DNA of 64,000 bases from a bacterium HR40 (GCA_002898275.1 BEIQ01000001.1:1109899-1173898), one strand, 5' to 3'. Numbered from the stretch's first letter, positions 38,701 through 47,309 are shown. Translations and numbers: made by a program. Notes: generated from the sequence alone by a model not told the origin.

Positions 38701-39281
38701 GGACAGAGGAACGGCGCCTGTTCGCCCGCGGCGCAGCGCTCCACCGGCTGTTCGAGTTGCTGCCGCGGGTCGCCGCCGAGGAACGGGAAGGGACGGCGCT
38801 TCGCCTCCTGAAGCTGTTGCTTCCCGAGGCCGATGCACGCAGCCATCTCTCCCTCTGGCAGGAAGTCGAGCGCGTCCTGACTCTGCCCGAACTCGAGGCC
38901 GCCTTCGCCCCCGAGGCGCGGGCCGAACAGCCCCTTTGTGGCGAGATCGACGGAGTGCCGGTGGTGGGCCAAGTCGACCGCTTCGTCGTGCGCGACGACG
39001 AGGTGCTCCTCGTCGACTTCAAGAGCCACCTCGATCCACCCGACCGCCAGGCGATCCCTCCTGCCTACCGTCGCCAGCTCGAGCTCTACGGCCAGCTGCT
39101 CAAGCGGCTCTATCCGGGCCGGAGGATCCGGGCAGCGCTGGTATGGACAGCGATCCCGCGAGTGGATCTGTTCGACCTCGGGCAGGGCGAGGATCGGAAA
39201 GATGGCCTTTTGCTGCCATCGTCCTCCGCCGCATGGGATGGAGCGGCGGCAGCCTCGAACGCGGAACGACATCCCCGGTGA
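35757..39281 (+). CDS. addA: Double-strand-break repair helicase-nuclease AddA
   Basis: 1174 residues, a UvrD/RecB-like superfamily 1 helicase. Motif I is ANAGTGKTRVLSDRVLRLL near residue 25, motif Ia LTFTRAAAAEM, motif II ILVDEAQDTSPAQW, motif III VGDEKQSIYGFQGAD, motif V QVLTVHGAKGLEAPIV and motif VI LLYVALTRAADRLYI. The C-terminal nuclease domain carries EVLLVDFKSHL near residue 1085. It loads RecA after Chi-like recognition with AddB. The stop is followed by a 338 bp gap; the trxA gene often found there is missing. Confidence 0.95.
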   Translation: MTAAPGLAPTPEQRRAADPSLSVWVTANAGTGKTRVLSDRVLRLLLAGARPESILCLTFTRAAAAEMTERIEKRLAAWAVEPDDRQLAADIEALVGCPVDSPTLMRARRLFASVLDLPRGLPVTTIHAFAAELLSLFPLEAGVSPHFEVLDPRTRAELDLEARSQVLESVRRARGQGRLAEAIQRLAVWVGERGFGEALHTILEDRLALLAAWARHGGEEGLLEAIRKALDVPLDEREPVEIVAEAAERADFDAPALRAAAEELLRSTTASDQERGRAILAWLEGQFADPIEAFHAYRRAFLTEEGKDRRRLGTKAISAASLRTLAREQARLLRVEERIRCLLAFRRSEALLRVGHALVEAGERLRARRAALDFDDLVERARRLLDSAVDWVRFKLDARIDHILVDEAQDTSPAQWAIVEKLAEEFFSGEGAKEGPRTLFVVGDEKQSIYGFQGADLATFRAVRARIRQRAQAAGIPFAEVSLTRSFRSTEAVLRLVDAVFARPEARSGVLCAGEALRHDTVRRGEPGLVELWPLAENEEEPSADRSWPLPDEVRARPEAEAQVATAIVRTVRGWLQGGEILESRGRPIAPGDIMVLVRRRGTIQERIVRGLEAAGVPVAGIDRLTLAEHLAVADLLALGRVMLLPEDDYSLACLLKSPLVGLDEEQLFELAHGRGQTSLMERLRARGRRDAPDGPFAQALRRLEEWLRRADFMPPFEFYGWVLGADGGRRRLLERLGPEAEEPIEAFLGQTLAYEEGHPASLRGFLHWFELASGELQRDPGRSPDAVQVLTVHGAKGLEAPIVFLADAGPHAEPRRERLLWASLGGNGERLPFWRLAERERPEKLAAACQAERIADTEEDLRLLYVALTRAADRLYITGWKPRREISGVCWHEHVRRALKDLAEVERWPCHLGPGFRGEILRLRCGAATLRPTEEPAVQPPPGTARPPWLHRPAPVESARLSSIAPSARAPEEPPRTPPRGTEERRLFARGAALHRLFELLPRVAAEEREGTALRLLKLLLPEADARSHLSLWQEVERVLTLPELEAAFAPEARAEQPLCGEIDGVPVVGQVDRFVVRDDEVLLVDFKSHLDPPDRQAIPPAYRRQLELYGQLLKRLYPGRRIRAALVWTAIPRVDLFDLGQGEDRKDGLLLPSSSAAWDGAAAASNAERHPR

Positions 39282-39619
39282 GAGGAGGCTCGGGCGAGCC
39301 GCGAAGGCGATCGATACGTGCATGCGCCTCGGGGCGAAATGGACGAACCGGACATGGGCGTCGCCGACCACCACCCGCTCCCTCGTGGGAACGGATCGGA
39401 AAGGGACCGCCTCTGCGCGCGCGAGCGGCGGGGAGGAGGATGCCCCGTGGCGGGAGCGAGGTGTGGCCTACCGGCGGCGAACGGTCGGTTCCTGCGCGCC
39501 CCGCTTTCGCCGATGTCCGAGGCTGGCAGCCTTTCTCGGGATCGTCCCCCGCAGGTCGGAGGCTCGCGCGGCGCTGGCGAGCCGAGCTCCCAACGCCGCT
39601 TTTCCCTGAACGAACCTCC
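39282..39619. other. Gap between addA and the RND pump gene
   Basis: No gene seen. A small hairpin, GGCTC / GAGCC with loop GGGC, at 39287-39300 follows the addA stop and could help end that transcript. The two flanking genes converge, so no promoter is expected, and none was found. Confidence 0.5.
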
Positions 39620-42600
39620 TCATCCGCCCCGCCGCGCGAAGCGGAACAGCGGACCCGATCCGCGCAGCAATACCCACACCGCCGGAATGACAAGCAGCGT
39701 GAGCGCCGTCGAGGCGGCAAGGCCAAAGACCAGGGACACAGCGAGACCCTGGAAGATCGGATCCATCAGGATGAAGGCAGCCCCGGCCATGGCGGCGAGC
39801 GCGGTGAGGGCGATCGGCTTGAAACGGATGGCACCCGCCCGCATCACCGCCTCCTCCACGCTCCTGCCCTCCGCCCGTTCCATGCGGATGAAGTCCGCGA
39901 GCAGGATGGAGTTGCGCACCACGATGCCGGCGAGAGCGATGAAGCCGATCATCGAGGTAGCGGTGAAATGGGCTCCCCAGAGCCAATGGCCCGGCAGGAT
40001 GCCGGCGAAGGTGAGCGGGATCGGCAGCATCACCGCGAGCGGGACGCGGAAATTGCCGAACTGCCAGACGATGAGCAGGTAGATCAACAGCAGGGCGGCC
40101 ACGAACGCTCCGCCGAGATCGCGAAAGGTGGTGAAGGTGATCTCCCACTCGCCGTCCCACAACAGGGTCGGCTGCGCATCCTCCCGCGGCTGACCGTACC
40201 AACGGATGACCGGGGGCCCCAGGGGACCCCAGTCGTCGCGCAGGGGGAGGCGTCGCATGACCTCGAGCATGCCGTAGATCGGTGCCTCGAAGCGACCGGC
40301 GAGCTCGCCCGTGACCATCTCCAGGGGCACCGCATCCTTGCGGAAGATGGGAAGCGAGGCCGGCTCTCGGGTCACGGCGACGACATCGCCGAGCTCGACA
40401 TTGCGCACATCGATGCCCGCTGGGCCGCGCGCGGGAACCGGTGTCGCGAGCAGTCGCTCGGTCACCTGACGAGCCCGTTCCGGCACCCGCACCACGATCT
40501 CGGCCGGATCGGCTCCGCCGCCGCGGTGCGAGTAACCCACGACCACACCCGGCCCCAGCAGGGCGGCGATGGTGTCGTAGACCGCCCGTTCCTCGACCCC
40601 GTGGAACTCGAGATTGGCATGGTCGATGGTGATCCGCAGGCGGTCGAAGGCGGTGCCGAAGCTGTCGTCGACATCGACGACGAAGTCGATCCCTTCGAAG
40701 ATCTCGCGCACCTTCCGGGCATATTCCCTGCGGGTCTCGGCATCCGGCCCGTAGATCTCGGCGAGCAGGGTGGCGAGCACGGGCGGACCCGGCGGCACTT
40801 CCACTACCTTGATCGCGGTCCCCTCTGGCACCGCCACCCGGGCGAGGCGCTCCCGCACCTCAAGAGCAATCTCGTGGCTCGTCCGCTGGCGCTCGGCCTT
40901 GGGCCGGAGCACGAGGTAGAGGTCGCCGAGCTCGGGGCTGTTGCGGATGTAGTAGTGGCGCACCAGGCCGTTGAAGTTGAAGGGTGCCGCCGTCCCGGCA
41001 TAGAGCTGAAGCGAGGCGAGCTCCGGCAGATCGGCGACGGCCCGGGCAAGGGCCTCGAGGGTGCGCTCGGTGGCTTCGAGCGTCGAGCCCTCGCGCAAGT
41101 CGACCACCACCTGCAGTTCCGATTTGTTGTCGAACGGTAGGAGCTTCACCGTCACGTCGCGGGTCCAAAAGAGGAGAAAGGAACCCAGGGTCGCCGTGCC
41201 GACAGCGAGCAACAGCAGCAGCGCTCGCAACCGCGTGCGGTAGAATGGCGGAGCCACGCGCAAGTAGAATCGGCCTACGGCATCGATCCCTTCCGCCGAC
41301 GACCCGCCGCCCTGGCTGGCATGCCCCCGACCCAGTTTCACCCGCATCCACGGCGCGACGATGACCGCCACGAAGAAGCTGAAGAGCATCGCAGCCGAGG
41401 CGTTGACCGGGATCGGTTCCATGTAGGGGCCCATGAGCCCCGAGACGAAGAGCATCGGCAGCAGCGCCGCCACCACGGTGAGGGTGGCGACGATGGTCGG
41501 GTTGCCGACCTCCGCCACCGCTCGCACCGCCAGCTGCACCAGGTCGCCGCGAGGCTCCATGCGCCAGTGGCGCGCGATGTTCTCGATGAAGACGATGGCA
41601 TCGTCGACGAGGATACCGATCGCGAAGATCAGGGCGAAGAGGCTCACCCGGTTGATGGTGTAGCCGAGCACCCAGGAGGCGAAAAAGGTGAGCAGGATGG
41701 TGACCGGGATCGTCCACAAGACGACCCACGCTTCCCGGAGCCCGATGGCGAGGGCGACGATGACGACGATCGACACGGTCGCGAGCAAGAGGTGGAAGAG
41801 GAGTTCGTCCGCCTTTTCCGCCGCGGTCTCGCCGTAGTTGCGCGTGACCGCCACCTCGACATCTTCGGGAATCAGACGGCCGCGCAGGCCCTCGAGGCGC
41901 TGGAGCAGCTCCTCCGCCACCACCACCGCATTGGCCCCTTCGCGCTTGGCTATGGCCACCGTCACGGCGGGAAGCCGCACGAGCCCGCCCCTTCCATCGG
42001 GCAACAGCTGCCACACCCGGCTCAGCGTCTCCTTGGTGCCGACGACGATGTCCGCGACGTCCTGCACATAGACGGGTCGACCATCGCGAGTGGTGACGAG
42101 CAGCAGCCCGATGTCCGGCACACCCCTGAGGGTCTGGCCACCGAGCACCTCGATCGAGCGGTCCCGCTCCCGCAGCCGGCCCATGAGGAATTGACGGTTG
42201 GCGTTGCGCACCTTGTCGACCAGCTGCTCGAGGGTCACCCCGTAGAGCGCCATGCGCTCGGGATCGGGCTCGATTCGGATTTGGTCGGGGCGGCCGCCGA
42301 CGATGAAGGCGAGGCCGACGTCGGCGGCTCGCACCAGCTCGTTGAGGGTCTCCTCGGCAATTCGGTAGAGCGCATTGTCGGTCCAGGCGGAGAGCCGGTC
42401 GGCAGGCAGATCGGGACGCGGGTGGAACGTCAGGGTCAGGATCGGGACGTCATTGATGCCCCGCTTGACGATGAGCGGCTCGGGGATGCCGAAGGGAATG
42501 CGGTCGAAGTTGGCGCGGATACGCTCGTGCACCCGGAGGATGGCGTCGTCCTCGGAGGTGCCGACGAAGAAGCGAGCGGTGACCACGACCCGGTCGTCGC

Positions 42601-42883
42601 GGGTCTGGGAATAGACATGCTCCACCTCCTTGATGCCCTTGACGATGGTCTCGAGCGGTTCGGTCACCAGTTCCACCGCATCCTCGGCGCGCAGACCGTT
42701 GGCCTCGACGAAGATGTCGACCATCGGCACGGAGATTTGCGGCTCTTCTTCGCGCGGCAGGAGCCACAGGGCGATGGCTCCGGCCACAAGCGAAGCGATG
42801 AGCAGGAGCGGCGTGATGGGCGAGCGGATGAAGGCGCGGGCTAGGTGTCCGGACAAGCCGAGTCCGTCGCGTTCGGCCGTCAT
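39620..42883 (-). CDS. RND-family efflux pump membrane subunit
   Basis: 1087 residues with the AcrB/HAE1-like layout: one helix near the N-terminus (ITPLLLIASLVAGAIALWLLP), a large periplasmic loop, six helices, a second loop and six more. The proton-relay aspartates are in GILVDDAIVFIENI in the fourth helix region. Motif EEEPQISVPMVDI after helix 1 resembles the branch without a matched outer-membrane gene. It starts with ATGA overlap of the adaptor stop. The substrate is unknown; no TolC gene is in the window. Confidence 0.92.
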   Translation of the reverse strand: MTAERDGLGLSGHLARAFIRSPITPLLLIASLVAGAIALWLLPREEEPQISVPMVDIFVEANGLRAEDAVELVTEPLETIVKGIKEVEHVYSQTRDDRVVVTARFFVGTSEDDAILRVHERIRANFDRIPFGIPEPLIVKRGINDVPILTLTFHPRPDLPADRLSAWTDNALYRIAEETLNELVRAADVGLAFIVGGRPDQIRIEPDPERMALYGVTLEQLVDKVRNANRQFLMGRLRERDRSIEVLGGQTLRGVPDIGLLLVTTRDGRPVYVQDVADIVVGTKETLSRVWQLLPDGRGGLVRLPAVTVAIAKREGANAVVVAEELLQRLEGLRGRLIPEDVEVAVTRNYGETAAEKADELLFHLLLATVSIVVIVALAIGLREAWVVLWTIPVTILLTFFASWVLGYTINRVSLFALIFAIGILVDDAIVFIENIARHWRMEPRGDLVQLAVRAVAEVGNPTIVATLTVVAALLPMLFVSGLMGPYMEPIPVNASAAMLFSFFVAVIVAPWMRVKLGRGHASQGGGSSAEGIDAVGRFYLRVAPPFYRTRLRALLLLLAVGTATLGSFLLFWTRDVTVKLLPFDNKSELQVVVDLREGSTLEATERTLEALARAVADLPELASLQLYAGTAAPFNFNGLVRHYYIRNSPELGDLYLVLRPKAERQRTSHEIALEVRERLARVAVPEGTAIKVVEVPPGPPVLATLLAEIYGPDAETRREYARKVREIFEGIDFVVDVDDSFGTAFDRLRITIDHANLEFHGVEERAVYDTIAALLGPGVVVGYSHRGGGADPAEIVVRVPERARQVTERLLATPVPARGPAGIDVRNVELGDVVAVTREPASLPIFRKDAVPLEMVTGELAGRFEAPIYGMLEVMRRLPLRDDWGPLGPPVIRWYGQPREDAQPTLLWDGEWEITFTTFRDLGGAFVAALLLIYLLIVWQFGNFRVPLAVMLPIPLTFAGILPGHWLWGAHFTATSMIGFIALAGIVVRNSILLADFIRMERAEGRSVEEAVMRAGAIRFKPIALTALAAMAGAAFILMDPIFQGLAVSLVFGLAASTALTLLVIPAVWVLLRGSGPLFRFARRGG

Positions 42884-43857
42884 CGACCGGTCTCCGGCGG
42901 TAGGAGGCGGTCGCCGGCCCGTAGCCCGGCGAGGATCTCGATCCTGCCGTCGCGCGTCAAGCCGCGTTGCACCACGACCTCGCGCCCGTCCTCGAGCCGC
43001 ACGAAGTCGACGCCGTAGCGGTTGCCCACATAGTCGGGCGGGAGGAGGAAGACCTCGCGGGCGCCGGCCTCGATCTCGATCCGCGCGCGCTCGCCGACGA
43101 AATAGTCGCCAAGGCCGTCGGCCTCGATATCGACGACCACCCGTCCGCCCTCGAGTTCGGGATAGACCATGACGATCCGGCCCTCGCCCACCGGCTCCCC
43201 GGGGCCGAGACCGCGCGGGCCGATTCGCACCCGATCGCCCGGTCGGACGAATCGGGCATGGCGTTCCGGCAGTCGGGCGCGCAGCAGATACCGCTCGACC
43301 GCGAGCTCGGCCACCGGCTCCCCGGGCAACACGAAGGTACCGGCGGTGACCCTGACGCTCAGGATGCGGCCGGCACGCGGCGCGAGCACTCGCCCCTCGG
43401 CGATCCGCTCCTCGAGCAACGCGAGTTCGGCGCGCTTGGCAGCGAGATTGCCCTCGACCACCTGGAAGGCGGACTCCGCCTCGTCGAGCCGCGCCTGCGG
43501 GATCGCCTGGCGGCTGCGCAGCTCGCGCGCCCGCTCGAGCTCGGTGGCGGCGAGCCGGCGCTGCGCTTCCAGGGCTCGGATCTGCGCCTCGATCGCCGCC
43601 TTCTCGCGGTCGAGCTTGGGGTCGCTCACCCGCGCGAGCGGCTGTCCCTCGGCAACCCGGCTGCCCTCGTCGACGAGGAGCTCGGCGACGGTGCCGGCAA
43701 TGCGGCTGCGCGCGAGGGTGCGGTCGACGGGCTCGACGGTGGCGAACACCGCCTTGAGGTCGGCGATCCGCACTGGCTGCACCTCGAGTGGCGGTGCGGC
43801 GACTGCCGATTGGGCGGACGCTCCCACGAGAAGCATCAGGGCGACGAGACGACGCAC
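42880..43857 (-). CDS. RND efflux periplasmic adaptor (HlyD/membrane-fusion protein)
   Basis: 325 residues. A signal peptide (VALMLLVGASAQSAVAA) leads to a lipoyl-like half (IAGTVAELLVDEGSRVAEGQPLA), a coiled-coil hairpin of about 75 residues (EAQIRALEAQRRLAATELER) and the returning half GRVLAPRAGRILSVRVTAG. The GTG at 43857 is preferred: GGGAG lies seven bases upstream and the signal peptide starts there. An ATG at 43881 is in frame but abuts an AT-rich tract. It pairs with the pump subunit downstream. Confidence 0.9.
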   Translation of the reverse strand: MRRLVALMLLVGASAQSAVAAPPLEVQPVRIADLKAVFATVEPVDRTLARSRIAGTVAELLVDEGSRVAEGQPLARVSDPKLDREKAAIEAQIRALEAQRRLAATELERARELRSRQAIPQARLDEAESAFQVVEGNLAAKRAELALLEERIAEGRVLAPRAGRILSVRVTAGTFVLPGEPVAELAVERYLLRARLPERHARFVRPGDRVRIGPRGLGPGEPVGEGRIVMVYPELEGGRVVVDIEADGLGDYFVGERARIEIEAGAREVFLLPPDYVGNRYGVDFVRLEDGREVVVQRGLTRDGRIEILAGLRAGDRLLPPETGR

Positions 43858-43884
43858 CGGAGTTCTCCCTTCACGTTGCATTCG

Positions 43885-43897
43885 AAATTTCTAATTT
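43885..43897. promoter_or_regulatory. AT-rich palindromic element between adaptor and YgaP-like gene
   Basis: AAATT-TCT-AATTT, in a 22-base stretch almost free of G and C within a very GC-rich region. It lies between two divergent genes, so it is a natural place for a shared operator/promoter; ArsR-family regulators often bind such AT-rich dyads. No regulator gene is adjacent, so the binder is unknown. Confidence 0.4.
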
Positions 43898-43929
43898 GTT
43901 CGATGGTTCCCCAAGCCGGGTGAGACGAA

Positions 43930-44133
43930 ATGACCGTCGACCGTGCCGTGATGCTGTTCGCAGGGCTCGTGATCCTCGCGAGCGTCGCGCTCGCCCTCGT
44001 GCACTCGCCGTGGTGGCTGCTGCTCACCGCCTTCGTCGGCGCCAACATGGCCCAGGCGGCGATCACCGGGTTCTGTCCCCTGGCGATCCTGCTCAAAAAG
44101 CTCGGGGTGCGTCCCGGCGCCGCCTTCCGCTGA
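43930..44133 (+). CDS. Small inner-membrane protein, YgaP-like (DUF2892)
   Basis: 67 residues with two membrane helices (VMLFAGLVILASVALAL and WWLLLTAFVGANMAQAA) and the family ending GFCPLAILLKKLGV, with a single cysteine. It matches the membrane part of YgaP without the rhodanese domain. It is divergent from the RND adaptor across the AT-rich element, an arrangement I recall from other proteobacteria with sulfur- or metal-related control; the link here is inference. Confidence 0.85.
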   Translation: MTVDRAVMLFAGLVILASVALALVHSPWWLLLTAFVGANMAQAAITGFCPLAILLKKLGVRPGAAFR

Positions 44134-44219
44134 ACGGCTAGCCCTGACGGCGGCCCCTTTCCAAGCTTCGGACCGCGGGTCATTTCGCTTGCCGTAGCCG
44201 GCATCCGGAGGGGACCGCC

Positions 44220-45167
44220 GTGGCACAGCCGACGCAAGCAGAATCGCGCCGACGCGGATGGAGGTGGCTTTTCCGCCTGCCCTTCGCGGTCGCCGCTCTC
44301 GTCGTCCTCTATTACCTGGTCGGCATGGCGCTCATCCATCGGATCGATGACGATCCGGAATTTGCCGCCGACCTCGAAGTGCCGGAGAAGGCCTCGCACG
44401 CGGTGGCCGTGGCGGCAGCGCTGATCGGGCGCGAGGTCGACAGCCACCGCTGGGTGGCCAACGACCCCTTCTTCATGCCCGGCTGGATGCTCGACAATAT
44501 GCCGAACTTCCAGCAGGGCATCATCTACGCCCTCTCGCGCTTCGCCGTCGAGCTCACCGACCAACTCGCCCGGGTCCGCGGCTCGAGCGAGATCGATCCG
44601 GATGCCGACCGAGCGGCCGGCTTGCTCAAATATCCTGGGGATGTGTGGATCCTCGAATGGTCGGCGGTGCCGGTGCAGCGCAGTTCGGAGCGTCAGTACC
44701 GCGAGGCGCGCGACGCCCTTCTCGCCTACAATGCGCGGCTCGCCCAGGGAGCTGCCGTGTTCGACCGGCGGGCCGACAATCTGCGCACGACCCTCGAGCG
44801 CATGGCCTCGGATCTCGGCTCCTCGAGCGCTGCCATAGCCGAGCAGATCGCACGCGGTTCGGGCTGGCTGCCGGACGTGCACGCCGATGATCTCTTCTAT
44901 GCCATCAAAGGGCGCAGCTACGCCTATTTCCTGCTGCTGCGCGGCCTCGGCGCCGATTTCGCCCAGGTGATCGCCGAGCGCAACCTGCAGAATGTGTGGA
45001 ACCAGATGGTCGACACCATGCGTCAGACAGCGGTGCTGGATCCGTGGGTGGTGAGCAACGGCGCACTGGACGGCCAGCTGTTGCCGAACCATCTGGCAGC
45101 GCAGGGCTTTCTGCTGCTGCGGGCACGCACGCAGCTGCGCGAAGTCTCCGACATCCTGCTCAAGTGA
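44220..45167 (+). CDS. DUF2333 family protein
   Basis: 315 residues of unknown function. One N-terminal membrane helix (FAVAALVVLYYLVGMALIH) anchors a mostly helical domain, probably periplasmic. Conserved-looking blocks are VANDPFFMPGWMLDNMPNFQ, FAVELTDQLAR and FYAIKGRSYAYFLLLRGLG. The start is a GTG with GGAGGGG upstream. It precedes nfu by 43 bp and may share its transcript. The family is known mainly from alphaproteobacteria. Confidence 0.85.
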   Translation: MAQPTQAESRRRGWRWLFRLPFAVAALVVLYYLVGMALIHRIDDDPEFAADLEVPEKASHAVAVAAALIGREVDSHRWVANDPFFMPGWMLDNMPNFQQGIIYALSRFAVELTDQLARVRGSSEIDPDADRAAGLLKYPGDVWILEWSAVPVQRSSERQYREARDALLAYNARLAQGAAVFDRRADNLRTTLERMASDLGSSSAAIAEQIARGSGWLPDVHADDLFYAIKGRSYAYFLLLRGLGADFAQVIAERNLQNVWNQMVDTMRQTAVLDPWVVSNGALDGQLLPNHLAAQGFLLLRARTQLREVSDILLK

Positions 45168-45210
45168 CGCGAGGACCGGAATCGCCGGTCGCCGCCTGAG
45201 GAGCTGGACG

Positions 45211-45762
45211 ATGTTCATCGAGACCGAGCCGACCCCCAATCCGGCCACGATCAAGTTCCTGCCCGGACGGGAGGTATCGCCGCAGGGTGCGGTCGATTTC
45301 ACCGACCCCGAGACGGCATCCGCCAAGTCGCCCCTCGCCCGCCGCATCTTCGCCGTCGGCGGTATCGTCGGCGTGCACCTCGGGCGCGACTTCGTAGCGG
45401 TGACCAAGGCCGACACCGAGGATTGGTATTTCCTGAAGCCGGCCGTACTCGGCGCGATCATGGAACACTATCTCTCCGGCGAGCCGGTGATCGCGGGCGA
45501 GCTGCCGCAGGAGCGAGCGGCCGCAGACGAGGACGAGACCTCGCGGCGCATCCGCGAGCTCATCGACACCCGGGTGCGGCCGGTCGTGGCGCGCGATGGC
45601 GGCGACATCGTCTTCTACGGCTTCGAGCGCGGCGTGGTCTATCTGCATCTGCGGGGTGCTTGTTCGGGTTGCCCGAGCTCCATCGTCACCCTGAAGAACG
45701 GCATCGAGAATCTGCTCAGACACTATGTTCCCGAAGTGGTCGAGGTCCGCGCCGTCTCCTGA
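45211..45762 (+). CDS. NifU-family iron-sulfur scaffold/carrier protein
   Basis: 183 residues. The N-terminal Nfu domain begins MFIETEPTPNPATIKFLPG, typical of mitochondrial and alphaproteobacterial Nfu. The C-terminal NifU domain has the cluster-binding CxxC in GACSGCPSSIVTLKNGIEN. It delivers 4Fe-4S clusters to targets such as lipoate synthase or MiaB-type enzymes; miaB is 2 kb downstream. tsaB starts 8 bp after the stop, so they are probably cotranscribed. Confidence 0.93.
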   Translation: MFIETEPTPNPATIKFLPGREVSPQGAVDFTDPETASAKSPLARRIFAVGGIVGVHLGRDFVAVTKADTEDWYFLKPAVLGAIMEHYLSGEPVIAGELPQERAAADEDETSRRIRELIDTRVRPVVARDGGDIVFYGFERGVVYLHLRGACSGCPSSIVTLKNGIENLLRHYVPEVVEVRAVS

Positions 45763-45769
45763 ATCCGCC

Positions 45770-46471
45770 TTGGCGACGGCGCGCATCCTCGCCTTCGACT
45801 TCTCCTTTAGCCCCTTGGTCGCGGTCCTCGTCGAGGGCGGGACGGCGAAGGCCTCGCTCGATGCCCATGCCGGTTGCGACCGCGGCGAGATGCTGGTGGC
45901 GGAGCTCGCACGGCTGCTCGCGCGAGCCGGCGTCGGCTGGCAGGAGATCGACCTCTTCGCCGTCGCTCGCGGGCCCGGCAGCTTCACCGGCATCCGTGCG
46001 GCAGTGGCTGCGGCGCGCGGTCTTTCGCTCGCCACGGGTCGGCCGGTGCTGCCGCTTTCCAGCCTCGAAGTGCTGGAGGCGGAAGCGCGCGCTCGCGCCG
46101 CGACCGAGGGACCGCTTTACGTGGTCGCGCCAGGCCGCCACGGCAGCTGGTACGCCCAGCTGTTCGCCCGTTCCGGCTTGGCCGCCGGCCCGCCCGAGCT
46201 CGTCGATGCCGCCTCCCTGCGCGAGCGGGTACGGGCGGCATCCGCGGTGGCCGGGGTGCGCAGCGGGCGACTCGCGGACGAGCTCGGCGATCGGCCTGTG
46301 GTCGAGGTGACGGCGACCGCGCAAGCGCTCCTTCGGGTCGTGACACGAGCCCTCGCCGAGGGACGCGCGGCCGTCGCCGGCGCGGAAATGGATCCGCTCT
46401 ATCTCCGGGATGCCGATGCGGATCCCAAAGCCGGGCTGCCGCTTCTCGAGCGGCTGGGACTCGGATGCTGA
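45770..46471 (+). CDS. tsaB: tRNA threonylcarbamoyladenosine biosynthesis protein TsaB
   Basis: 233 residues with the chosen TTG start. TsaB is the inactive partner of TsaD in t6A synthesis. The N-terminus ARILAFDFSFSPL corresponds to the family's ILAIDTS, with the threonine replaced. Blocks DLFAVARGPGSFTGIRAAVAAARGL and VLPLSSLEVLEA are diagnostic. The TTG fits the family N-terminus, but no Shine-Dalgarno is clear; the ATG at 45725 would overlap nfu by 38 bp. The stop overlaps rimI by 7 bp. Confidence 0.88.
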   Translation: MATARILAFDFSFSPLVAVLVEGGTAKASLDAHAGCDRGEMLVAELARLLARAGVGWQEIDLFAVARGPGSFTGIRAAVAAARGLSLATGRPVLPLSSLEVLEAEARARAATEGPLYVVAPGRHGSWYAQLFARSGLAAGPPELVDAASLRERVRAASAVAGVRSGRLADELGDRPVVEVTATAQALLRVVTRALAEGRAAVAGAEMDPLYLRDADADPKAGLPLLERLGLGC

Positions 46472-47025
46472 CGCTGCGCCGGCCGGCGGCGATCGTGCTC
46501 AAGCCGGTAGGTCCGTTCGATCTCGGCCGGATGGCACGGCTGCACCGGATGTGTTTCGAAGACGGGTGGAGCCGCACCGATCTCTCCCAGCTCCTCGCCA
46601 TGCCCGGGGCCTTCGGGCTGCTCGCCCGCTGCCGCGAGCGCTCGCCGTTCCGGGTCGACACCCTGCGCACCGCGGGTTTTGCCCTGGTGCGCATCGTCGG
46701 CGAGGAGTCGGAGCTGCTGTCGATCGGCGTCGCCCCCGCCTTCCGTCGCCGAGGGGTGGGGCGAGAGCTGCTGCGCGCCTGCCTCGAGCGCTGCCGGCGG
46801 GCTGGCTGTACCACCATGTTCCTCGAAGTCGCCGTCGACAATCTCGCGGCCCAGCGGCTTTACGAGAGCCACGGTTTCCGTCGGGTGGGCGTGCGGCCCG
46901 ACTACTATCGCCATACCGACGGTAGCCGCTCGCACGCCTTCACCATGCGCTGCGATCTCGCGCTCGGCCCCTCGCCTACAGCCGACAATGGCGACCCGAC
47001 CGGTCTCAGCGATCGCCCTTCTTGA
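46465..47025 (+). CDS. rimI: GNAT-family acetyltransferase, RimI-like
   Basis: 186 residues. The acetyl-CoA motif is VAPAFRRRGVGRELLRACLE near residue 95, followed by EVAVDNLAAQRLYESHGFRRVG and YYRHTDGSRSHAFTM, all typical of ribosomal-protein S18 alanine acetyltransferase RimI. tsaB-rimI adjacency is standard in bacteria. The ATG at 46465 overlaps tsaB. The 3' end converges with the tusA-like gene with a 20 bp overlap. Confidence 0.9.
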   Translation: MLTLRRPAAIVLKPVGPFDLGRMARLHRMCFEDGWSRTDLSQLLAMPGAFGLLARCRERSPFRVDTLRTAGFALVRIVGEESELLSIGVAPAFRRRGVGRELLRACLERCRRAGCTTMFLEVAVDNLAAQRLYESHGFRRVGVRPDYYRHTDGSRSHAFTMRCDLALGPSPTADNGDPTGLSDRPS

Positions 47026-47245
47026 CCAGGATTTCGGCAAGTCCGTCCGCTAGGCGCCGGATGGCGAGGACTTGATGTCCGTGGTCGAGCAGGGCCCGCG
47101 GCACATTGTGGAGCGGTTCTTCCCCTCGCAAGCGCAGGCGGAGGACGCTGCCGGCAGGCATCGTCTCGAGCCGCAGCTTGGTGCGGACGAACGTCATCGG
47201 ACAGACTTCGGCGGTGATGTCGAGCTCGTCGTCGACCCGCTCCAC
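47006..47245 (-). CDS. TusA-like sulfur-carrier protein
   Basis: 79 residues. The CPMTFVRTKLRLETM motif carries the sulfur-binding cysteine, here CPMTF in place of the more usual CPxP, as in many alphaproteobacterial relatives. It may relay sulfur in tRNA thiolation or cofactor synthesis. The GTG at 47245 is chosen because GAGGGG lies seven bases upstream and the family N-terminus starts there; an ATG at 47299 would add 18 residues. It is divergent from mucR. Confidence 0.88.
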   Translation of the reverse strand: MERVDDELDITAEVCPMTFVRTKLRLETMPAGSVLRLRLRGEEPLHNVPRALLDHGHQVLAIRRLADGLAEILVKKGDR

Positions 47246-47281
47246 GCTATTTCCCCTCTTCTCTTCGCCTTCGGAAAAGGC

Positions 47282-47309
47282 TTGCCATATCCAGTCCATG
47301 CACTATTGT
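47282..47309 (+). promoter_or_regulatory. Predicted promoter of mucR
   Basis: TTGCCA (47282-47287), 16 bp spacer, TATTGT (47304-47309), 48 bp before the ATG. A small dyad GTGCC / GGCAC (47314-47329) straddles the likely transcription start and could be an autoregulatory site, since MucR proteins repress their own genes in relatives. Another dyad, GCCTT / AAGGC, is at 47267-47281. Confidence 0.5.
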
